64,000 nt of DNA from Vespa crabro (lineage: Eukaryota > Arthropoda > Insecta > Hymenoptera > Vespidae), in the NCBI RefSeq assembly GCF_910589235.1, contig NC_060962.1, positions 2,868,232-2,932,231 of the forward strand, given 5' to 3'. The notes beneath the pieces are model-generated. The model ran no database searches. It saw only the letters and a list, made by a program, of their open reading frames with translations, and was not told where the DNA came from. Positions 1-13,500 of this stretch are shown here, piece by piece. The translations under genes were made by a program, and so were the position numbers. How positions within the stretch are numbered: the stretch's first letter is position 1; each line of letters begins with the position of its first letter.

Positions 1-28
1 AGAAATTTTTCATTTTAGAGATTTCTAA

Positions 29-80
<52 letters not shown>

Positions 81-2014
81 ACTTCCTGTTGATATTTTTT
101 GCTATTAAACAAAGTTATACAAAATTTTTATTCAAATTCACTGCTATACGAATACTTCTTACGCTTATTGTATATATTACGGATTGATTGATTTATAATT
201 GCGATTAATTGAATGAGAGATGAATTTCATGAATTTTTTATATAGAAAAAAAAATAAAATCGACTCGTGCCTAGTTTCCATTTCATTGATCGCGAATCTT
301 ACTATCCAATCGATAGATATTTCAAGTGAATACCTGTCTACCCACCATAACCCGTATCCATAATGCATATATCTATGCATCACTTACATATATAGACATA
401 TATTGATAAATACGTTGAATATTTATTGTAAAATAGTCATTGTTCGATGCTCTCGAAAAATTAATATTTCGAAAAGAATTAAGTTTGATACAAAACCTCA
501 CACTATTTCATAAAAGATATGGTCAAAAGAATTTATCGTTTGTTTCTTCGAAAGACAAAAAGGAAATACTTTCATACAGAAACGGAAAAGATTAAATCCT
601 ATGTTGTACATAGTTCGATCAATGCTTCGATCAGATACGAACAATACATATGTCCATACTTGTGTTCTCGTGGAGAACGAATACGGATAAACGAACGTCA
701 CAGAGAAAAAATTCGTTTGAAGTCCGACGTCCCGTAAAAAAAAAAAAGAGAGAAAGACAGAGAGAGGAAGAGAGAAAGAGCAGGAGGGAAGAAAAAAAGT
801 GTAAGAAAAAAAGAAAAAATGTTTCCGAGGGTCGAATGATTTACAGATAACCAACATTTTTTCCCCGTTCTTCTTGTCGGTCATCGGGCAGGAATTTTTA
901 AAAAATATATAGATACATATGTGCTCGTGCGCTCACAAAGTTACTCACAGTCGAGATGATGCAGCTCGGTTAAAATCATACTCGTGAAAGAATGCAAATA
1001 TAAAGCCCTCGTTTTTTTGAAACAGTATATAGTTTGTTGATGAATATAAACAAACTAGATAGTAAAATTAACAAAAAAATATCAAGGTAATTATCTTTTT
1101 TTAAATAAAAATTGCATTTTACGATTGTTTATTATCATTTAAAAACATTATGCATATGTATATCTATGTTCTCTCTATTGCATATTATTAAATACAAAGA
1201 ATCAAATATTTTATTTGTGATCGAATAAAAATTCAGAATAAAAACATGATCGCAGGCATAATAAAAGAATTTGAACTGAAGAATATTATAAAGTAATCTT
1301 TGAAGTTATACATTGTATCTATAAACAAAAATATCTATCCATTTCTATCTATCTTTCTTTTTGTATTACGCACGCGTAAATCGATATTACGTTCGTTCGA
1401 CGACACGATCCGAGCGTATATAAATACTAGAAAAATATAGTATTGCATAATAAGTACTTGTTTTGAGTTTTCCTCTTTTAATATATTCATCCTTCTTGTT
1501 CAAATTTGACGTTTCTCTTTTCATCTATCTAGTTGCTACGTTACGTACGTATATTATATCTGTTTTTCATATTATTCATTAGATGAAAAATCCTCGTACC
1601 TTTGCCACCATCTTTTCTACAATATAAACAAAAAGCTTAATATAAAGATGCAAAATAATAATTCCGTACCGTTGAGGTCCAAGTTGAAATAGACAAATTA
1701 AAATGAAAAAAAAAGAAAAAAAAAAGAAAAGAAGAAAAAAAATTAAGTCTCTCCGCTAATGACATCGGCTTGACAAAATGGCATCACGAAGAAGGAAAGC
1801 AAGTGAGTAGTCTCGTATTCCCGTTAGCTATTCTGAAACATTATTTCCAGGAGAATGAAATGAATTTACGGTCGGGATGATCCTGACTTTCGTTTTTAAA
1901 TTCAACGAGAACGAGATCGCAGCAATTTCTTCTCTTATATTTAAACATCGCATCCTGATTTTCTCGCTGGCTTCGACTAACTCCTTCAACCCTCTGTATT
2001 TCTCTTTTCTTCTT

Positions 2015-2028
2015 TCTCTCTCTCTCTA

Positions 2029-2067
<39 letters not shown>

Positions 2068-2070
2068 ATT

Positions 2071-2127
<57 letters not shown>

Positions 2128-2135
2128 TTCTTTCT
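2015..2135. repeat. TC-type microsatellite (about 120 bp, imperfect)
   Basis: Runs of CT units are interrupted by single TTT and TAT units. It produces spurious long frames on both strands (LSLSLS and RERERE). Confidence 0.9.
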
Positions 2136-2565
2136 GCACTCGAGTTTTTCAGAAGCATTCCCTTTCATCGGTAGTGTGAGCAAGGGGAGGGTCCTTATTG
2201 TGGTCTCGTATTATTTCGTCGTCACGAAAGGACAATTCCTCGTTTTCAAACCACGACACAATCGGCGTTGGCGGCTTCACGTCTCTACGATTGAAGAAGG
2301 AGGAAAAAGATAGAGAGAAAAAGAGAAAGAAAGAGAGAAAGGAAGAATAAGAAGAGAAGGAGCTGCAAAAAGAAGACTCTTTCATACGAATTTCGCAAAT
2401 GAGAATTCACTCGAATGCGCGAGTAGTTAGAAAGAGAGTAAGAGAGAGGTAGAAAGAGGGAAAGAGAGAGAAAGAAAGGAGGTGGTTGTAAGTAATAACC
2501 ATACACGATGTCTGCCTTTCAAAAAAGCTTCGTGTCCTTTAATGCGCGAAGAAACATAACTAGTG

Positions 2566-2615
2566 ATGTATATATATACATCATATATATATACACATAT
2601 ATATATATATACATC

Positions 2616-2646
<31 letters not shown>

Positions 2647-2670
2647 CATACATACATATATACTATATAT
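2566..2670. repeat. TA/TACA/CATC compound repeat
   Basis: Alternating TA runs are punctuated by TACATC and CACA units, giving the spurious IYIYIY frames on both strands. Confidence 0.85.
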
Positions 2671-2855
2671 CCATCCATGCATGTACCTATATACGCATAC
2701 GTATGCATACATATAAATGTAACTCATATGAACCTGTATACATATACAGAATGAAAAGCTCATAAAAATACTAAATGGAGAAATGTGGTATAGAGAGGAG
2801 AAGATGGAGCAGGAGGGTTGATATAAAGAAAAAGAAAGAGAGGGAGAAGAGGGAG

Positions 2856-2896
<41 letters not shown>

Positions 2897-5800
2897 CTCT
2901 CGCGCCGCATTACAAGCACCAAACGTACGTAATTTTAATTAAAGCTCCATGACGAGAAAGCGTCGCTTGCTGTCAAGCCACCAACGTTATATTATGTAGG
3001 TAGTTATTCAAGTCATATACACAAATTACGTAAATCCTCATCATTACACCCTCCTTCGCGTCCCTACACTTTCTGCTTGCTCTACTTGCGCAACACGCGC
3101 ACACCTTCCCTCAATCCATTTCTCAAACTTCCTTTTCTTCTTATGTATCCTCTGTGTCTTCTTTTATATTATCCTTGTTCATCATCTTATTTCTCCTTCA
3201 TTCTTTAATTTTTTTTTTTCTATACTTCTTGCTCTAATAAAAAAGTAATATTACTTACAATAAGACTCGACTTTCACTTTAAGTTTAAATCACTGTTAAG
3301 ATGTTATGAATTCACTTAATACTTTGATTCCTTTTTTCATTCGTTGTTTTCGTAACTATTAATTACGGAATGTTTTTTTTTTTTTAAGAACATTAATCGA
3401 TCGATCGTATGGATTTCATTTTACCATTACTACATCTATAATATTAACTTTCGGTCGTTACCTCTCGAATAATATTTTATTCCTAAAAGAAACAATAGGA
3501 AGGTTAGACTTTGTTTAGTCGATTTTCCGTACTTGATGATTCATCCTTATCGCGTGCCGTCGATGACGCGTTTTTCCACGAACGATCAAAATCGTGTCGA
3601 CGAAAAAATATATATTTATGTATATACCGATAACACACCAGTATAAATTTACATCTGATTTTCGAATCTATAATTCAACTTATACTAATGAAGATTATTA
3701 AAAAAGAAAAAAAAAAATTGATCGTTAGATAAGATCTTTGAATTACGTGAATTTCAAATCGAATGTTTGGATTAAACGATATAAAATGCTTGGAAAACCC
3801 GAAAAATCGTTCTGCTATGATTTTACAACATACGAACAGTAAGAGGAAGAGAGACAAAGAATCTACAAGCAAAAAAAAACGTCGGACACCAGTTAAGACT
3901 TCTTTAATTCTCAAATAATAAATATTTCCTCTTATCTCTCTTTCTCTCTCTCTCTCTCTCTCTTACATTTTATGCTCTCTTACTCGACTCGAAGAGATCA
4001 TCACCGTTACATTATGACGGGTGCTAACTTCCGCTTCTCTTAATTTGCCTTCTTTTTTCTCTTTCTACATTACTCTCTTCGTACCAAAGGATATATGATG
4101 CGATCCATTAAAGCAAGGAAAATCTGCAAATGGTTTTGCTATCCCAACGACGGCCATAAACGTTAAAAGCTATCCTTGCGTAAATAAATGCTTTGACAAG
4201 GGTACACGTTTCATGACCTACGACAAGAGGACATTAAATCTCAATTTTTCTTAACATCACAATCTAAATATATATTATAAAAATGCAAAGTGACGTACCA
4301 TCACATTTTTTAAAATCTTAATGTATTCACTTTATAAATACAAACATAGATGAAATGAAATAATACAACAATTATTTTATTTTTTACAGAGTTACAAAAC
4401 AGATATATAATAGTAAAATATTCTTATAGCAATCTTAAAATATTTAAATAACTAGAGAGAGAGAGAGAGAGAGAGAGAAATTGAGGTCGAACTATGTCTG
4501 GATGACTAGAGCTTTAAACCTTTGCTATTTGTTACGAGCATATATATCTATCTATTTATACTAGCAACTGGGATCAACGAATCTTAACCGATTGTGGGTG
4601 CTTGTCATTTCATAGTTCTCGCTAACACCTGCCATCAACTTAATCATTTGAGAAAACTAAGCAAAGAGGAATCTAGCGTGAAATTGCAATATCATATAAG
4701 TCAATTGTAATTGATTCGGCTCATAACATGATATCGTTACGAATATTTCATTTGTTGCATTTTAATTGGTAGTAGACTCGTTCGCGCGTGAATAGATTAG
4801 AATGGTAGATAACATCGGATAATCGTTCACGACTCTCAAGACGATTTATCTCAATGCATTACATTACCTTCCGCTCAGATAACAATCAGCCTCGAGCATA
4901 CGTTCTGTCAAGTTTAAGTGGCAACGATTATGCGACGCGGTGATTCGTCCTCTACTTAACGCAGGAACAGTTCAATGGAATAATAACGTCGTCGTTAAAC
5001 CGTGCCGTACTATCTAGAATACAACGTCAAGTAGATAAAAAAATATCGAATTATCTATCATCTAAATTCTTTAGAGATAATTATTATCAATTGTATTATC
5101 TTCCTGCAAAAGATGCACTCATTGTGAAACGCATTAGTTGCGTTGCATACGATTAGAAAGATTATTTTTATCAATTTTTTCAGGCTTATTATCTAAACTG
5201 AAATAGATAATATTATCCTCTGAGCAATATACGAATGCTGACCTTGTCATTTGTTATTTTAATCCTTTCACTGTCGAACATTTCCTATTTTTTTGAAGAT
5301 TGTCAGATTAAATGAAAAATTAATTAAAATACAAGTAAGAGTCATAAAAATTGGCAAATTTTACAAAAATCCTTATATATCGCTTTCTAATGTTTACAGT
5401 GAAAATACTTCAACGTTTTTCAAAAATTAAAAAGAAAGAAAACAAAATCCCAGTGAAAAATAAACGAAAATACTTCACGATACTATGGGCTCTGCTTATA
5501 AATATCCTAGGCCAAGCATCGACCGTAAATTGGAACGATGAGTAATCGAATTTACTACGAGTAAAAAACACGTTCAGAAAATTGACGTTAACAGCCTACC
5601 GCAAAATACTATCAATAGAAGACATCCTAAATAGACGAAAAATACTTCACCAGAAAATACTTTATATAACACACTGTGAATATAAATTTTGAAAAAAATA
5701 TAAACGAATTATACATTTTTTTAATAGAAAAACTTCAGAGAAATAATAGCTCAGATGTCAATTAATCATTAAAAACTGTTTAATCTTACTATTTAAAATC

Positions 5801-6997
5801 AGGGTTTATCATATTAAAAAAATTTCTTTTTTTTCTTTTGGAGAAATATCAAGAAGATCGTTTTAACGTATTATAATTTGTCAACGACAAATATTTTACA
5901 ATACTTACAGTCGAATTGTAATGGTGCGTGTCTTGGGACAACGAGCTTGAACGCCTGAGACCAAAGTTAGAAAGCCGTCTAAGAATATCAGAATTGCGAG
6001 GCGAGAATAGACCAGAGAAATAACATTAAGTGAAAATCTACCGTTATTCGAAGTTACGGAAATATCAGGAATGGTGGAAGAAACTCGATGTATTTATACC
6101 TATCGTACTCCTGTCCTCCTTTTCTACAAATCTTCTGTCACTATCTTCGTAATTGGATGAGATTCGTTATTTGCATCAACAATTTTTACATTCACGAAAC
6201 GCCAAAAAAAAAGAAAAAATCATCTTTCCATCCGAAGGAATGTACTTATTTTTTGTTTTCTTTTCCCTTCAACGTCTAATGCAATCTATGTTATTTCTGA
6301 GTCTTTAAAGCCAAATTGAAAGACAAATTACAAGGACGTGTTAATATAAGAAAAATTTTTTAATAAGACTACGTCAATGTGAAAATGTAAAATTTTATCA
6401 CATCGACGAACATACATAGCATACGAATTAAAAAATCATCAAGTTGTTTCTTCCAACTGGATTTATTCAGAAAATACTCGACTTCCTTGAAGTGCATACG
6501 AATGCGTGTAAGTATGTTTATTAGAACACTAATTAACTGCATAACATTTTTTCTGTAGTTACGAAGTAAAAAAGGACAAAGTTATTTCGGGACAAAAGAA
6601 TGGTGAGGATGAGAGAGAGGGAGGGAGAGGAAGAGAGGGAGAGAGAGAAAGAGAGAGGACAAAAAAGAAAAAATGCACAATCCTCACCTCGAACAGATAG
6701 CACTCGAGTAGTCTTCGCGAAGTGACGTAATTCGTGTCCGTCGTATGTGCAAACTATTATTACGTCAAGGGAACGTAAAGAGCAACAAGTATCGCGGTTT
6801 TTGCGAAGCACGCCAGGAACTTCGAACACGCGGTGTACTCGCCGAGTGCACGTGGCATGACTGAACACACGCATACACGAGCAATTGCTTTTATATACAC
6901 ACTATACCAACGCAAAAGAACGATTGCACATTTGGAAATAGTAGAAGCAGAGAAGAAGATTGTCCCCTCAGTTACAATCTTTCTCTCCCTCACACAC

Positions 6998-7049
<52 letters not shown>

Positions 7050-7217
7050 ATTTTTCTCTCATTCTCTCTCATTCTATCTATCACAGATGTGCACACGTTT
7101 TATAGCATACTCGTCCTCTCTTCGGTCAACTTTCTCATCTCTTCCCTCTCTCACTCATTCTTTTTATTTCAAAGATCCGCTTTGCTTTTTCCTCGACTCA
7201 GTAAACATTTCTTATAC

Positions 7218-7257
<40 letters not shown>

Positions 7258-8179
7258 CTTGCATTTTATTTTGCATATAACCGTCTCGTTTCAATCAAGC
7301 GCTACGAACGTAGAAAGGAAGGTATAAAGAGAAGGTCGAATCTTCTTCTATCCTTCTTTTTCCATCCGTATTTCGAAGGAACGAACGCGCAACGAACGAG
7401 CAACGAACGACGATCGAGTTTTCCTACGCGACACGCCCTAAACGAGACTAACTCGGCTCACCACCTGTCTATCTACGTATCCTCAATCGTAGGATCGAAC
7501 ATACCCATCGATCGTCCTTCTCGAACGAGATGGTGCACGTGGCTTCCACCTGCTCCTCCTCCTTTTCTTCAATAACCAGCTTCCCCTTTCGCAATGCAGG
7601 AACTCAGAGATATCCTCGACACCTCCACCTCGCTAGAAACGGAGGTTTTACGAGGACAACGTCGTAGAATTGCTTTTCCATCTCTCTAGTTCTCTCTCTC
7701 TTGTCGCCAAGACGACATTCTTTCTACATACGCCGACTCGACTCGTCGACTCCACTCGAGTCCAATAGAATCAGCTGACTTCGACGAAAGAAGATATATG
7801 ACCTCTCTCTCGGACTCTCATTCGTATCGATGTTTCTCGTTTAAACCCGTGATCACACTTTCCAACGAACGTTCCGGCCTTTTCTTGGCATCTTCGACGT
7901 TAGAAATGGATACAATGCGTGAAAACAAAACTATTGAAAATGTTTTACTATCGTCCGAAATTCACGACAAAACTCTTCGACATACCGCGAGGCTGCTTAA
8001 CGAGACGACTAATTCGAACGTGTTGGGTCCACGAGCACAAATGAGGAACAGTGAGGAGAAGGAGTAGGAAGAAGAGGAGGTGTGGTGGTAGTGGTGGCAG
8101 AAGAGAAGGACGAAGAAGAGAAGGAGAAGACCTCGACACCCGCACTACCGTCTGTCTGACAATACGCTTGTGAGAAGGA

Positions 8180-8236
8180 CAGAAAGTGAGAGTGAGAAAG
8201 CATGAGAGAAAGAGAGAAAGAGAGACAGAGAGAGAA

Positions 8237-8271
<35 letters not shown>
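8180..8271. repeat. GA-type microsatellite
   Basis: About 90 bases of GAGA and GAAA units, ending in an uninterrupted GA run at about 8237-8271. Confidence 0.9.
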
Positions 8272-8273
<2 letters not shown>

Positions 8274-10459
8274 CCGCCTTCTCCGTTTCTATGTATTTGT
8301 ATTTGTCTGTGAGTGGTCTGACCGTCACGGAGGAAGAGAAGAAAGAGGAAAGAAAAAGAGGAAGAGTGAGAGAAAGCGAGAGAGGGAGAGCTAGTGGCCA
8401 GAGCAAGAACGTGCGAGTAGTATGGAAAGATGACCCCAGATATGGGACTAGCACTCGACGGGACCCCGGACCGAATCGCACTGCGTTGTGTCGAGTCCAA
8501 ACCCGGGGCCCTGACCGATCGTTTAACCGGAGAGGGACTCTCCCTCTCTCCCTCTTCCTTCCTTCCTTCCACCTCCACCCAACCGTCTCTACGTGGGATC
8601 GTGCTGGCACAACCTGCGAGACAACTTGCATTCCAAATTTATGCAGCGTGCACGCATCGCGTGTTTTCGAAATAAGAACGGGAATTTCTCTTGCAAAGTA
8701 CGATGACTTTTTCATATCTCCAAGCAAGCGTTTTCTACGAGTAAACATTCGTTGGAAGATTTTTCGAAAGGTTTCTTGTCGAAAAATGTATCATCTTATT
8801 GATGATCATTTTCATAATAACAATTATAGAATTGAGCTCTGATTAAAACCAAATGTACTTCTTTTACAAATCTAATGTCATTTTATTTTATTATATTCTA
8901 TTGTATATCATAATAAATAAAAGTTCATGACATTTACAAGAATATTGGAGATACGATTTTTTCCCAAAATATAACGATAATAATTTGATAGAAAAAGGTT
9001 TAAAAAAATGTATTTCTTTTATTATCTATCTACGTGTTCAGACAATATGATTAAATCTCTTTCAAGATTCTTTTATTGTATCACGAATGTAAGTTTGTTC
9101 GAAGAAAGCTTTAACCGAGCGACGTTAAGAAAAAGATCTCTTAAAAGATTTATCTACCTTTCCTGCTCGGCCATCGATGTCTCCTACAACTTAGGTAACA
9201 CGCCATGCATGCTACCTTAAATGTTTCCTCGCACGTATTCTTTTAGATTTACCAGTGTATTCACCATTCTCCTTTGTATTTTTTCTATCACAAATTGCAC
9301 AATTAAAATTTCTATATAATTTTTGTCGATAATTAAAATTTCATAAAATAAGATTAGGTATATGTAAATATTAAAATGAATGCATTTAAACTAAAAATAT
9401 CTTGTATTATTTATTAAATTATGCGAATTCTTTTAATTTTGAAATACTGCAGGAAATAACAAAGAATTCAAACGTTATACGTATGCATGAGCTTAAAATG
9501 AGGCTGTTTTGTCGCAAGGTCGACAATTTAGATTAGCACAGAATATTCGTTAGCTCAGGGTTCTCGAAAAACCTTGACACGACCCTGACGAGAAGAATTG
9601 AATGACACAGGCAGCGCAATGAATACCACCGCCGTATGAAGAGTATGCTTACAGATGGTAAATGTCGCTTCCAGCTGACCAGACACGGTCATTGTGATGT
9701 TAATGAACACAGGAAGAAGCATTTTTGATCAAGCAAATCAACCTCCTGCTTTGTATGATATTCGTGTAGAAATAATGTGTTATTTTTATTTCTATCTTCA
9801 TCAAAAAAGATATTAGAATATGAAAATATAATACATTTAAAGAATCATTTTGTACACTTTAAAGTAATACTCGATATATTACGATATACATCAATAAATT
9901 AAGAAATTAAAAGGGCAAAAAATTGAAAATTAAATAAAAAATAAATAACATACAGATAAAAATTAAATTATCAATAAAGTAGATGTAAATTAAATATCGA
10001 TATAAAAATTTAATATTATTCAATAAAAAACAAGATACAATCTAATGCGACCAGATCAAAATTTCAGACAAGTTTTAACTAAGATTCTTAACGTTGGATT
10101 ACGATATAAGATTACGTCCGATATCTCGGCAAAGCTAAGAACATAATTAATGACTCTATTAAAACGATCTTCTTAAAGAATTTCTTTCTTACAGATTTTT
10201 CGTTCTTGAAACGACACATCGAAGATTAGAATACAGTGCAAATGATAAATCGATTTTCGATAAACGATCATAAAAAGCTTATTCATTGGTCATGGATAAG
10301 CTTTAGAAAGCGTTTCAAATCATATTATACATATGTTATTGTACTATGATAAAGCGTGATCTATTTAGACATTTAATTAAAATCATACTCGAATTAAGCG
10401 ATTCTCTTTTCGTGACGAGTGGACGTTGTTCGAAATAATAATAATGGATGTATATTTGT

Positions 10460-10463
10460 ATGT

Positions 10464-10511
<48 letters not shown>
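10460..10511. repeat. TG dinucleotide microsatellite
   Basis: An almost pure TG run of about 52 bases, with one TC interruption at its start. Confidence 0.92.
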
Positions 10512-10513
<2 letters not shown>

Positions 10514-13500
10514 ATAGATACATGTACATACATACGTATACAACATCAAAAGACGAGGTCTTCTCCATCGCGTGTGAGTCACATCCCACGATCCAAACAT
10601 TCCTGCGTGATGTCATAATATATGTTCCCGAGCATACGACATTATCGTTACATTTTTTTTTAATTCTCGCAACGCAAAATCGCCACTCGTGACGAGTGTT
10701 CTATATACCGATGTTCTATTACCAACTTGAAAATATTAATTATACCCTGAACGATCAAGAGATATCATTGAAATTAATGTTACGTTTCATACAGATTTTA
10801 CGTAATTTTGATTTTTTCTTGATCAAATCCCCAGAATATTTTTACGTTTTCGCTTCTCTTATTAAAAACGTGTATCATCAATTGTAAATATTGTGTATTG
10901 TTTCTTCGATATATACTAAGAATATGATTTCTCTATCGTGATCGAGTAAATAAGAACAGTCGTTCAGTGCATGGATCTGGAAAGACCTATTACGCCATTA
11001 TGAGATATAGTACTAGACGACTAACGAAGTTGAATTAATAATTATATCATTGATGAGTCATTGTAACAAGTCGTGCGAATGCCAGGACATTCTTTTGTGT
11101 GAATGATAATTTAAAATTCTTAAAATCCATGAAGGCATATTATATTTTCATATTTGCTTTACGATAAAAAATAAACACATACGCACATACACACGTACGT
11201 ACCTCATACATACAATCCAAAATTGTGTAACTTTGAACTTATCGATCTCTTTATGATAATTTTTCGAAATTTTAAAAATTGTATTCTAATTCTCCCCTAT
11301 AATCCGGGTCAAAGCACCCGTATTTTTTTTCTGTACATTAGATAAGGTATACCACCCATGCGTGTTACTAGGAACTGGTCGCGATAGAAGCTTTACCTTA
11401 CCAGATAAGAAAGTTTGAAGAAAGGCAGCATTTTCGACTTACCACAGTTCGCTGAGCTAACAATGAATCTTTGGAGTACGTTATATGAGAACTCGAGATA
11501 ATCGAAAGTAATAATACATATACGAATTTATTATCAAAAAAAAAAAAAAAATAAAAAAAGAAAAAAGGAAAAGAAAAAGAGAAGAGTAGATAATTCAAGC
11601 TGAGATCACAAAAAAAAAGAAACGAATAAAATCTCGAACGACTACATTTCACATACGTAGATAAATGTATTCCATTGTTTACACTATATCATTCGGTGCT
11701 TAATTTTTTTATAACAATACGAGTTCGATACTTTGTTCAAAGCTAACGAGAAAATTGTCGTTGAACAAAAGGAAATACTTTGAAGTTCAAATATTGAAAA
11801 TAAAGAACAATAGAGATAGGGTTGACGAAGAAAATAAAAGAAATAATCAATTCATTCAGAGTCATAGTACTTAAAGCTCCGTGTGTAAGTGTATCCGGGC
11901 GAAGTGCTTAAAGAATTAAAGTGGCCAAGAGAGATAGAAAGATAGAGGGAGAGAGAGAGAGAGAGAGAGAGAGTGAAAGAGAGAAAAGATAAAAAGAGGA
12001 AGAGAGATCGCGACAAGAGGAGTTTCCCTATTGAAGCTAAACGGTTGTACTTTAACTGAGAACATTCGCGTTGTGTGGTTGTAAAAAAAAAAAAGAAAAA
12101 ACATAACAGAACACAGCACCGTTGTATCGCATTACACACCGGCTTCACGCCGTTGCGTTGAAAATGCGCACGCGATTATTAAGCCGGCTGTCCGATGTTA
12201 CCCGTTGCCGGATGTCATAACGTAGTTTGTCTTATTGTCGCCAAATCCATTAACATTCTCATGGCGTTGGTACGATGCCAAAACCGACGTACGTTTCTTC
12301 GCAAAAGTCATCGTGAACCGTTCGCCAACGAATCAAGAGAGAATCGTTCGCATTAGATTTTTCAAATCAGCTTTCGTTTTACCGTTCATCGTTTAATACG
12401 ACGTGTTCGTACGAATGATGAAAATTTCTTTTTAGTCAACTTAATAAAATCTATTTTTGTTTTCTTTTTCTATTTAATTAATCAATGAAGTACGGATATT
12501 CATAAGATAATTTCGGATTCTAATAGGAGTCCATTATTTTTATAAATTGATAAAGAATATATCATTTATATGTTTCGATTGAAGAACATTTGATCCAGAA
12601 GAAGCAACGATCCATAACCTACGACAAATGATACGATGAGAATATTTAATGATAAATGAAAGGAGAACGTATGATTTGGCTACAAAAAGAAAAGAAAAAA
12701 AAAACAAGTAAATACAATTATCTCGAAAGTTATGCGTATGTAAATCTTTCTAATGACGTGTGTAATTTGTAAGAAAAGAAAGATAAAATGAGAAATAAAT
12801 ATTAAAATTATCGTACGATGAGTGATAACTCACTAAGAAGCGGAAATTCACGCGTCAATACGTACACGGACACGCCGTCCTTGTGATGGCAAAATGTCCG
12901 GCAATGAACTATCGCATTGCAAAATGTGAAAGCGATTAAAATTCCAACGAACGGACGAGTCTTTTTCTCTTTCTCTCTCTCTCTCTTTCTTTCTCTATGT
13001 TCTGTGTTATTTCTATGAGGTTCTCCTCACGACTCCTTTTAGCTTCGAGTTACGTGAGAAGAATGTATACTTTTTAAGGTGAGCCCACTTTTTACAATGA
13101 AAACAAATAATTTGAACGATTCTTTGAACATACGATTACCCATTTAATTTTCTTATTTCACCACGCGAAAACAATACTCATTTGTTCGACGTTTCTTTTA
13201 TCAGAGAAAGAACAAATACCTAATTAATCGATTCACGCTTCGAGAGCGAACGAAAACAACGCTTAGCCGGTCGAAGCGTCGCGTACCTACTGACTCTCCT
13301 GAGACAGAAAATCATCGTGTCTGTCCGCTGTCAGATAAGAATATCTATCGTCAGCCATCCACGCCTCTACTACGTATACGTACGTAAACGTATGTGTGCC
13401 TGTGTGTATGGACATAATGTACGTTAATACGTGTGTACGTTTCTTGTGTATATATTCTACGTTTATCTGTACGCGTAGAAGAAAAAAAATACATACAAAG

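Noticed and set aside
498..884. Minus-strand 128-codon frame
   Set aside because: Rich in Phe/Ser from A/G-rich DNA on the other strand; no motif.
7948..8748. Longest frame of the window (266 codons, minus)
   Set aside because: Most of it is the translated GA/TC array (SLSLSL). The ends show no recognisable domain, and other frames overlap it equally.
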